From the NCBI GenBank assembly GCA_009783605.1, contig WRDE01000185.1, positions 1-5,047 of the forward strand: a stretch of 5,047 nucleotides of DNA. Reading direction: 5' to 3'. The position numbers were made by a program, and so were the translations under genes. Below are positions 1 through 5,047 of this stretch, piece after piece. Position 1 is the first letter of the stretch; every line of letters begins with the position of its first letter. This stretch comes from Oscillospiraceae bacterium. GTDB lineage: Bacteria > Bacillota > Clostridia > Oscillospirales > Acutalibacteraceae. The notes under the pieces were generated by a model, which worked only from the letters and a program-made list of their open reading frames with translations, was not told the DNA's origin and did no database searches.

Positions 1-939
1 GACCCGGGGCGGGCGTATACGCTGTTTGCCTATATCATCGGGTTGGATACCGCCTGCTGTTTCCATTTTGAAGCGTCGGCCGATCTGTTTGACCAGCCGA
101 CACTGGCGCTGCTGCGTACCGCCCCGCCCGGGCGGATCCAGTTGGAAATCGGGTTACAGAGTTTTTATGAGCCAACGCTGCAAGCGGTATCCCGCCGGAC
201 CGATCTGAAAAAAGCCGAAGACAATATCCGGGCGCTGTTAAGTGGACAGAATATCCATATCCATCTGGATCTGATCGCCGGTCTGCCGTTTGAAACCCTG
301 CCGCGTTTTCAGGACAGCTTTGACCGCGCCTACGCGTTATCCGCGCACACACTGCAGCTGGGCTTTTTGAAGCTGCTGCACGGCAGCAAGCTGCGGGAGC
401 AGGCCGGGACGCTGGGGATCGTATATAACCAGGAGCCGCCCTATGAGATACTGCGCAGCCCCTGGATCAGCGGCGGCGAGCTGCGGCGGCTGAAACAGGC
501 GGAAAACGCGCTGCGGCATACCTATAATAAGGGGCGGTTTTTATCGGTTTTGGACTACACGCTGGCGGTTTCGGGGCTGCGCCCCTTTGAACTGTACCGC
601 GGAATGGGAGAAACCGCGCCAAATCACGCGGTTTCTTTGGAAAAATATGCCGGACAGATCTATGAGTACTGCGCCGGATTGCCGGGGATAGACACCAGTG
701 AACTGCGCGACCGGATGGTCTGCGACCTGCTGCGAATGACCAAAGGCAAGAGTATGCCGCCGTTGCTCATTGATCATACAAAGCAGCGGAAACAGGCGGC
801 AGCTCAAGCCGGGAAAAGGTTAGGGCACCCGGTCGACAGTGACGAGGTGGCCATACTGTCGACCGGAAAAGCCGTTTTCGCCGACAGCGGAAAACGCAGT
901 TTGGTTACCGGGCTGTATGAGCTCGGATCAATCCCCTAA
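1..939 (+). CDS. B12-binding domain-type radical SAM protein, DUF4080 family (3' part only)
   Basis: The open frame enters at base 1 without a start and gives 312 residues before a TAA stop, so the N-terminus is missing. The visible part matches the second half of a radical SAM barrel followed by a DUF4080-type C-terminal domain. Residues counted from base 1 include FHFEASADLFD near 21-31, the barrel strand LEIGLQS at 48-54, HLDLIAGLPFE at 88-98 (the GLP turn typical of these enzymes) and QLGFLKLLHGSKL just after. Family members normally carry a cobalamin-binding domain and the CxxxCxxC iron-sulfur motif upstream; both would lie outside the window, so they are inferred. Members are presumed cytoplasmic SAM-dependent enzymes, and I know of no established substrate. 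The 3' end contains a perfect inverted repeat and overlaps the convergent lipoprotein gene by 12 bases. Family assignment is fairly sure; the reaction is unknown. Confidence 0.85.
   Translation, partial: DPGRAYTLFAYIIGLDTACCFHFEASADLFDQPTLALLRTAPPGRIQLEIGLQSFYEPTLQAVSRRTDLKKAEDNIRALLSGQNIHIHLDLIAGLPFETLPRFQDSFDRAYALSAHTLQLGFLKLLHGSKLREQAGTLGIVYNQEPPYEILRSPWISGGELRRLKQAENALRHTYNKGRFLSVLDYTLAVSGLRPFELYRGMGETAPNHAVSLEKYAGQIYEYCAGLPGIDTSELRDRMVCDLLRMTKGKSMPPLLIDHTKQRKQAAAQAGKRLGHPVDSDEVAILSTGKAVFADSGKRSLVTGLYELGSIP
829..866. repeat. Perfect 12-bp inverted repeat inside the radical SAM coding region
   Basis: CCGGTCGACAGT at 829-840 is exactly mirrored by ACTGTCGACCGG at 855-866 around a 14-base loop. 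It lies in the last 37 codons of the radical SAM gene. A second, shorter inverted pair follows at 873-879 (CGTTTTC) and 890-896 (GAAAACG). Neither is followed by a T-run, so a classical intrinsic terminator is not supported. A role in mRNA 3'-end stability, or in damping transcription arriving from the convergent gene, is only a guess. Confidence 0.6.
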
Positions 940-2349
940 CCGATTCTCATGTTCCAGGTCTTCAAAATACTTATCCAGCGCGTAATCAATCGCTTCCTTA
1001 TACCGCTCAACCTCTGACGAGAAGTCCTTGGTGTTTCCGAACATCGCGTCAAAGACGATCCCCATCGGTCTGCCGAAAATATCGCCATTGGCGTTCGCCA
1101 TCAGCAGCGCCATGTCGTATTGCCCCGAATGACAGACATACTCCGCCACAATCCGGGCGTCCTCGTCATGCCGCCAATAGGTTTCCTCATAATCCGGCCA
1201 GTAGATCTTCTCCAGATCCATCGCGTAAAAGCCGATGGCGTCCAGCAGCCGGCCGAGCTTATCGGGTTCGGTCTGGGTCTTGGTAACCCCCATGACCGAG
1301 CCGTTCCAGTCCACCGTGCTCATGTATTTTTCCTGGTCTTCGTCATATTTCGGCATCGGCAGCACACCCCAGTCGGCCTCCATCTCCCGCATCATATGCC
1401 GGCCCAGATAGCTGGAATAGAACAGCGATTTGCCATCGAGGAACATCTGGTTCTGCCGGTCGGCTATATTCGGTTCCCCCCGGAAAAAGTTGGGAGCTAC
1501 CGATTTGTCCTCTTTATAGTATTTCTGCATCTTGCCGACAAAGTCATACGACCGTTGATTGGCCATATCCATCCGCAGGACGCCGTCGTGCTCGGCAAAA
1601 TAGTGGTTGCCGGAGCTCATATACAGCGCCCGGGCAAAATCCCCGTCCCAGGCCACCATCCCCCAGCGGTCGTCCGGCGTATCGACAATACCGTTGCCGT
1701 CCTCGTCCCGCATCGCGCGTTTGCTGTAATCCATCAGCAGATCCATCGTCCATTTGCCGTCCTCCACCAGCTGATACGGATCCGGCAGCTGCAGCTCATC
1801 CCAGATCTCCACATTGAACTGGACTAACCAGGTGTATACCGCGTCGAAATTGAACGACCCGTTGGCGGCATAGGTTTTGCCGTTCAGCGTGGCGATCTTG
1901 CGTATGTTCTGATTCCACCAGATATTGTCCCAGTCGGTGGACAGCTCATTGAGATCCATCATCAGATCGGCACCGATCAGATGGCCGAACCGCCATTGGG
2001 TGGTGCACAGGATATCGCAGAATTTGTCGCCGGCCAAAATCTCCGGCGTCGCCTCCTCCACCACCTTGAATTCGGTGATATGCCGGAAGTCAATCTTGCA
2101 GTTCCATTTCTGCTCGACATTATCCAGCACAAAATGCCACGCGTCGTTATAGGGGGTGCCCAATTCCTGCCGGTTCCACCGGGTACTGACCGAATCGACG
2201 ACGACGATGGTTTCGCCGCCCAGATCCATCGGCTCCGGCTCGTCCTTGATCTTGTAGACCTGCCCGGGAGACCACTTCTTTTCGGCGCAGCCGCCGAGAA
2301 GGGCGGCTGTCAGGAGAATTACGACAGCCAGGATAATAAAACGTTTCAT
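928..2349 (-). CDS. Extracellular solute-binding lipoprotein (ABC sugar-type, family 1-like)
   Basis: The protein has 473 residues. The N-terminus is a lipoprotein signal: MKR, a hydrophobic stretch, then the lipobox LGGC with the lipidated cysteine at 21, so the mature protein should be anchored outside the membrane. Segments typical of clostridial sugar-binding proteins follow: DGKWTMDLLMDYSK near 198-210, an EF-hand-like loop DEDGNGIVDTPD at 215-226, the FLDGKSLFYSS segment, WGVLPMPKYDEDQEKY, and an aromatic-rich C-terminal lobe. The family captures sugars or oligosaccharides for an ABC importer; the ligand here cannot be read from sequence. I chose the ATG at 2349 over an in-frame TTG at 2361. 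AGAAAGG ends directly against the TTG but sits 12 bases before the ATG, and the ATG gives a standard signal peptide. No permease or ATPase gene is adjacent. The stop overlaps the convergent radical SAM gene. No clear promoter is seen upstream, so co-transcription with topB is possible. Confidence 0.88.
   Translation of the reverse strand: MKRFIILAVVILLTAALLGGCAEKKWSPGQVYKIKDEPEPMDLGGETIVVVDSVSTRWNRQELGTPYNDAWHFVLDNVEQKWNCKIDFRHITEFKVVEEATPEILAGDKFCDILCTTQWRFGHLIGADLMMDLNELSTDWDNIWWNQNIRKIATLNGKTYAANGSFNFDAVYTWLVQFNVEIWDELQLPDPYQLVEDGKWTMDLLMDYSKRAMRDEDGNGIVDTPDDRWGMVAWDGDFARALYMSSGNHYFAEHDGVLRMDMANQRSYDFVGKMQKYYKEDKSVAPNFFRGEPNIADRQNQMFLDGKSLFYSSYLGRHMMREMEADWGVLPMPKYDEDQEKYMSTVDWNGSVMGVTKTQTEPDKLGRLLDAIGFYAMDLEKIYWPDYEETYWRHDEDARIVAEYVCHSGQYDMALLMANANGDIFGRPMGIVFDAMFGNTKDFSSEVERYKEAIDYALDKYFEDLEHENRLGD
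1672..1707 (-). other. EF-hand/dockerin-like calcium-binding loop in the solute-binding protein
   Basis: The twelve codons encode DEDGNGIVDTPD, residues 215-226 from the ATG start. Side chains fit the calcium loop pattern: Asp215 (position 1), Asp217 (3), Asn219 (5), Asp223 (9) and Asp226 (12), with Gly220 at position 6. Similar loops (DLNGDGKMD-like) occur at the same place, just after the GKWT segment, in many clostridial binding proteins. Calcium binding would therefore stabilise the lobe rather than be a new activity. The binding itself is inferred. Confidence 0.6.
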
Positions 2350-2361
2350 GCGGGAATACAA

Positions 2362-2368
2362 CCTTTCT
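2362..2368 (-). promoter_or_regulatory. Ribosome binding site of the solute-binding lipoprotein gene
   Basis: On the minus strand this reads AGAAAGG, which pairs with the 16S rRNA 3' end (ideal AGAAAGGAGGT). It is 12 bases from the ATG at 2349, but directly abuts the in-frame TTG at 2361. Because the match is to the 5' part of the ideal site, the longer spacing is normal. This decides the start in favour of the ATG. Confidence 0.7.
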
Positions 2369-2371
2369 TTG

Positions 2372-2409
2372 TAGTGATTAGTGGTTAGTGGTTAGTGGTT
2401 AGTGATTAG
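2372..2409. repeat. Tandem heptamer repeat TAGTGRT, about 5.4 copies
   Basis: Five consecutive heptamers read TAGTGAT, TAGTGGT, TAGTGGT, TAGTGGT and TAGTGAT, then a final TAG. Only one position varies (A or G). The array lies just upstream of the lipoprotein ribosome binding site. Its last two units also form the left arm of the neighbouring inverted repeat, so array and palindrome appear to be one composite element. Confidence 0.8.
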
Positions 2410-2456
2410 TTGCGGGCGATTACAAATCGCCCCTATATGCTAATCACTATCCACTA
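2393..2456. repeat. Nested inverted repeat (outer 17 bp, inner 8 bp) between topB and the lipoprotein gene
   Basis: The outer arms are 2393-2409 and 2440-2456. They are complementary over 17 bases with one mismatch (TAGTGGTTAGTGATTAG against TAGTGGATAGTGATTAG, read from the opposite strand). Inside them sits a perfect 8-bp stem, GGGCGATT at 2414-2421 and AATCGCCC at 2425-2432, around the loop ACA. There is no T-run after the stem on either strand, so it is not a convincing terminator. The right arm extends into topB and supplies its last two sense codons and its TAG stop. The arrangement suggests a small dispersed palindromic element (MITE- or REP-like), but no transposase or clear target duplication is visible. 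Confidence 0.75.
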
Positions 2457-4633
2457 TTATTCTCTTTCCACTTGGCCAATTGCGCCGCCAGCGCTGATTG
2501 GCCTATGTTTGTCTGTTGGCGGTTTTGGGATTCCATGTATTTTCTGACATCGTGTTTATTGGCGCCGGTTTCGGCGCGGCGTTTTTCAAAATCCGCGTGG
2601 CGTTCCCGGTGTCCGCAGACACAGACAAACATCCGTTTATCCCCCTCGCCGCGCATCTCCAATTTTTTATGGCAGTTGGGACACCGGGCGTTGGTCTGGA
2701 CCGAGATGCTCTCCCGGTATCCGCATTCCCGGTCGGGGCAGATCCGCATCAGCCCTTTTTTCCCTTTGACCTCCAGCAGAAACTTATCGCAGTCGGGGCA
2801 TTTTTGCCGGGTGATATTGTCATGCACATAGGCCGCGTCGCTGGCGATAACCGCCGATACCAATTTGGCGGTATATCCGCGCATCTGTTCGATGAATTTG
2901 TCGCTTTTGGCGGACCCCTTGCTGATAAGCGCCAGCTCCTGCTCCCATTTTCCGGTGAGGGCGGCCGATTTGAGGTCGGCCGGCACAATATTGATGAGCT
3001 GTATCCCTTTTGAGGTCGGCACAATCTCTTTTCCGCTGCGCTCGACATAAAAAGAATCAAAGAGTTTCTCAATAATATCCGCCCGGGTGGCCGGCGTACC
3101 CAATCCGCTGGTGGATTTCAGGATATCCCGTATCCCGCTGTCCATACCGGTGTCATTTGGGTTTTCCATCGCGGTCAGCAGCGTCGCCTCATTATACCGC
3201 GCCGGCGGCTTGGTTTTTCCGGTCTCAATATCGCAGGATTTTAAATTCATTCTATCTCCCTGCTGAATTTGCGGTAATGTTTGCTCACGCATTTCGGGAT
3301 CGTCGTCCTCGTCGTCGGTCAGCGACTGCCCGTATGCCTGCTTCCAGCCCAGCGCCTTGACCATCTTGCCCTTAGCGTAGAATTTCTCCTTGCCAATCAA
3401 CACCGTCAACTTGGTTTCCTCATATTCAAACGCCGGCGACAGCACCGCCAGAAACCGCCGCACCACAAGATCGTAAATATTCCGCTCCTCCGGCGTGAGA
3501 TACGAGAGATTGGCCGGCTCCTCGGTGGGGATAATGGCGTGGTGGTCGCTGACCCTGCTGTTATCCACCAGATACCGGGTGGACAGCGGCCGGTTTTTGC
3601 GGATGACCAGCGCCATCTCTTTATATGGGCCGACCGCGATGCCGCTCAGGCGGTCGGGCAGCGTCGGGACGATATCGTCGGTGATATAGCGGGAATCGGT
3701 GCGCGGATAGGTCAGCAGCTTGTGCCGCTCATACAGCGACTGCATCAGCGACAGGGTCTGCTTGGCCGAATAGGCGTATTTCCGGTTGGCGTCCCGCTGC
3801 AGCTCGGTCAGGTCATAGGCGGCCGGCGGCGCCTGGTGCTTATACTGTTTTTTGATCTCGGAGACCACAGCCTGTTTGCCTCGTATATTTTGCAGCACCG
3901 CCTCGGCGGCCGCCCGGTCGAACAGCCGCGATTGGAGCCGGCCGTCCATCCACAGGGCGGAAAACCCGCCGAATTTGGCCCGGACGGTATAGTATTCCTT
4001 CGGCACAAACTGCCGGATCTCCTGCTCCCGCGCCACAATCATCGCCAGCGTCGGGGTTTGCACCCGCCCGGCCGACAGGCTGGCGTTATGCTTGCAGGTC
4101 AGCGCCCGGGTGACGTTCAGCCCGACCAACCAGTCGGCCTCCGCCCGGGATACCGCCGATAAAAACAAATTGTAATATTCCCCGGCCGGCCGGAGGTTAG
4201 CAAATCCGTCCCGCACCGCCTTGTCGGTCTGGGAGGAGATCCAGAGCCGTTTCATCGGCTTTGTGCAGCCGGCCTTGACCAATATCCAGCGAGCCACCAG
4301 CTCCCCTTCCCGCCCGGAATCGGTGGCGATAATGATCTCCGAAACATCCGCCCGCCGGATCAAGCTCTGCACCGTATGGTATTGTTTTGAAGTCTCTTTA
4401 ATCACCACCAACTGCATTTTTTTTGGCAGCATCGGCAGCGATTCCAGATTCCAGGTCTTATATGTCTGACTGTAGCTCTCCGGGTCGGCCAGCGTGACAA
4501 GATGTCCCAGCGCCCAGGTGACAATATATCGGTCCCCCGATATAAACCCCTGCCCGTTCTGCCGGCACCCGAGCACCTTTGCCAGCTCCTTGGCCACCGA
4601 CGGTTTTTCGGCTAATACCAATGATTTTCCCAT
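2447..4633 (-). CDS. topB: DNA topoisomerase III (type IA)
   Basis: This is a complete 728-residue protein, about the length of B. subtilis TopB, with co-linear sequence throughout. The enzyme cuts one DNA strand through a 5'-phosphotyrosine and passes or decatenates strands, resolving recombination and replication intermediates. The Toprim domain is at the N-terminus, with LAEKPSVAKEL (catalytic-type Glu9) and IIATDSGREGE at 101-111, where Asp105 and the REGE acids bind magnesium. GRVQTPTLAM follows at 189-198. The catalytic tyrosine is Tyr309 in LLTYPRTDSR, and SDHHAIIPTE is at 362-371. An acidic stretch DDEDDDPE lies at 440-447. Two C-terminal zinc ribbons use Cys612/615/632/637 and Cys651/654/671/673. 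The ATG has GAAAGGG 12 bases upstream and a plausible promoter before that. The final codons and the TAG stop lie within the palindromic repeat, so the extreme C-terminus (SG) may derive from it. All key residues are present. It looks like the chromosomal type rather than a plasmid or conjugative-element form. Confidence 0.97.
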   Translation of the reverse strand: MGKSLVLAEKPSVAKELAKVLGCRQNGQGFISGDRYIVTWALGHLVTLADPESYSQTYKTWNLESLPMLPKKMQLVVIKETSKQYHTVQSLIRRADVSEIIIATDSGREGELVARWILVKAGCTKPMKRLWISSQTDKAVRDGFANLRPAGEYYNLFLSAVSRAEADWLVGLNVTRALTCKHNASLSAGRVQTPTLAMIVAREQEIRQFVPKEYYTVRAKFGGFSALWMDGRLQSRLFDRAAAEAVLQNIRGKQAVVSEIKKQYKHQAPPAAYDLTELQRDANRKYAYSAKQTLSLMQSLYERHKLLTYPRTDSRYITDDIVPTLPDRLSGIAVGPYKEMALVIRKNRPLSTRYLVDNSRVSDHHAIIPTEEPANLSYLTPEERNIYDLVVRRFLAVLSPAFEYEETKLTVLIGKEKFYAKGKMVKALGWKQAYGQSLTDDEDDDPEMREQTLPQIQQGDRMNLKSCDIETGKTKPPARYNEATLLTAMENPNDTGMDSGIRDILKSTSGLGTPATRADIIEKLFDSFYVERSGKEIVPTSKGIQLINIVPADLKSAALTGKWEQELALISKGSAKSDKFIEQMRGYTAKLVSAVIASDAAYVHDNITRQKCPDCDKFLLEVKGKKGLMRICPDRECGYRESISVQTNARCPNCHKKLEMRGEGDKRMFVCVCGHRERHADFEKRRAETGANKHDVRKYMESQNRQQTNIGQSALAAQLAKWKENNSG

Positions 4634-4645
4634 TCAGCTGTATGA

Positions 4646-4652
4646 CCCTTTC
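4646..4652 (-). promoter_or_regulatory. Ribosome binding site of topB
   Basis: The minus strand reads GAAAGGG, 12 bases before the ATG at 4633. It supports this start, which also gives the conserved N-terminus MGKSLVLAEKPS. Confidence 0.65.
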
Positions 4653-4679
4653 ATACGATTTTATCACCGCTTATCTTAT

Positions 4680-4708
4680 ATCATAACACAATCTCTGTAA
4701 CCCGTCTA
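4680..4708 (-). promoter_or_regulatory. Probable housekeeping sigma promoter of topB
   Basis: On the minus strand a -35 box TAGACG (4703-4708, four of six consensus bases) and a -10 box TATGAT (4680-4685, five of six) are separated by exactly 17 bases. A run of seven A residues just upstream (4710-4716) could act as an UP element. Transcription would start near 4673, giving a leader of about 40 bases. No operator-like palindrome is seen. The rest of 4709-4782 is AT-rich and I see no gene in it. Confidence 0.55.
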
Positions 4709-4782
4709 CTTTTTTTATGCATAATATCTTCCGAAAGGCATAAAATTTTCAGCCGTTTAGACTTCATCTCCACCATCTACGC

Positions 4783-4822
4783 AAAAACCGGTTTGAAATC
4801 GTATGATTTCAAACCGGTTTTT
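4783..4822 (-). terminator. Strong intrinsic terminator, symmetrical and probably bidirectional
   Basis: AAAAACCGGTTTGAAATC (4783-4800) and its exact complement (4805-4822) form an 18-bp perfect stem with the four-base loop GTAT. The stem begins with A5 and ends with T5, so transcripts in either direction end in a U-run. It lies 36 bases after the stop of the minus-strand surface-protein gene and upstream of the topB promoter. Its main job is most likely to end the surface-gene transcript and insulate topB. Confidence 0.88.
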
Positions 4823-4858
4823 CCATGTTTTACCAGACTTGCAGCAAAATCGCAATTA

Positions 4859-5047
4859 TCACCCGGCCACAAACGTATAAGTAAGCGTCATGCTCGAGCC
4901 CTTGTTGCTGATGACCGTGGCGATATTGCCGTTGATTTTGACATCCTGCGGTGCGATTCCGGTGAAGGAATAGCCGGAGAGGGCGGTGATTTTGACCGTT
5001 ACGGTGTATTTTGTGCCGGTTTTGAACGGGTCGTTGACCGGCGCCCA
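4859..5047 (-). CDS. C-terminal end of a probable secreted or surface repeat-domain protein (partial)
   Basis: An open frame enters from the right edge of the window and runs 62 codons to a TGA stop; the start lies beyond base 5047. The residues include WAPVNDPFKTGTKYTVTVKI, SGYSFTG and MTLTYTFVAG. Alternating Thr/Val-rich beta strands, a W...F..GT.YT..V pattern and a closing aromatic-Thr strand resemble the beta-sandwich repeat modules found in large Bacillota cell-surface proteins, often alongside Ig-like or S-layer-homology domains. That comparison is from memory of the pattern, not from a search. There is no LPXTG motif, hydrophobic tail or SLH motif at this C-terminus, so any anchor must be further upstream or absent. 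Coding is supported by codon-level sense of the frame and by the terminator 36 bases after the stop. The overall function is unknown. Confidence 0.75.
   Translation of the reverse strand, partial: WAPVNDPFKTGTKYTVTVKITALSGYSFTGIAPQDVKINGNIATVISNKGSSMTLTYTFVAG

Noticed and set aside
1120..1827. A 235-codon open frame on the plus strand opposite the lipoprotein gene
   Set aside because: It lies entirely within the clear solute-binding coding region, and its composition (His, Pro, Ile, Arg repeats) is typical of reverse-strand artefacts.
2350..2361. Upstream TTG start adding four residues to the lipoprotein
   Set aside because: The ribosome binding site abuts the TTG directly, leaving no spacing. 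The ATG at 2349 has correct spacing and gives a standard lipoprotein signal.
2414..2432. GGGCGATT/AATCGCCC stem as an intrinsic terminator of topB
   Set aside because: No T-run follows on the minus strand (GCAACTAATC follows), nor on the plus strand, so termination is not supported by sequence alone.
2372..2456. CRISPR-like repeat array
   Set aside because: The units are seven bases long and contiguous, with no spacers, and no cas genes are present.
2969..3020. Direct repeat TTTGAGGTCGGC at 2969-2980 and 3009-3020 within topB
   Set aside because: Both copies encode conserved TopB segments (IVPADLKS and IVPTSKG), and similar residues occur at both places in B. subtilis TopB. The nucleotide similarity looks coincidental.
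3281..4162. A 293-codon open frame on the plus strand opposite topB
   Set aside because: It is the antisense shadow of a strongly conserved topoisomerase gene. Its product is rich in Arg, Gln and His with no recognisable domain, and it has no convincing start context.
2447..4633. topB as a marker of an integrative conjugative element
   Set aside because: No relaxase, type IV secretion, integrase or partition genes are nearby. The protein matches the chromosomal B. subtilis-type enzyme in length and zinc ribbons.

Overview
The window looks like ordinary chromosomal sequence from a Gram-positive, clostridia-like bacterium (Bacillota). Four points support this. The type III topoisomerase closely follows the Bacillus subtilis TopB layout. 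One gene encodes a lipoprotein substrate-binding protein of the kind common in Clostridia. The radical SAM protein belongs to a B12-binding/DUF4080 family that is frequent there. The ribosome binding sites are purine-rich (AGAAAGG, GAAAGGG). Base composition is moderately GC-rich in the genes and AT-rich between them. The assignment below class level is not secure.

Layout, left to right. Bases 1-939 (+) hold the 3' part of a radical SAM/DUF4080 gene whose start lies outside the window. It ends tail to tail with, and overlaps by 12 bases, a gene on the minus strand (928-2349) for a secreted lipoprotein of the ABC sugar-binding type. Upstream of that gene is a short intergenic stretch (2350-2446). 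It is filled by a composite repeat: five heptamer copies and a nested inverted repeat whose right arm runs into the end of the next gene. That gene, topB (2447-4633, minus strand), is complete and has its own plausible promoter at 4680-4708. A strong 18-bp hairpin terminator (4783-4822) separates topB from the last gene. Only the final 62 codons of that gene (4859-5047, minus strand) are present, and they look like a beta-rich repeat domain of a surface or secreted protein.

How the parts relate. The three minus-strand genes point the same way, but the terminator isolates the surface-protein gene from topB. The lipoprotein gene shows no clear promoter of its own in the 97-base gap and may be read through from topB across the repeat hairpin. 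No transporter permease or ATPase lies beside the binding protein on either side, so it is an orphan component within this window. I see no CRISPR array, tRNA, rRNA, transposase or integrase, and no convincing undescribed system. The most unusual structures are the composite palindrome at 2372-2456 and a perfect 12-bp inverted repeat inside the 3' end of the radical SAM gene.
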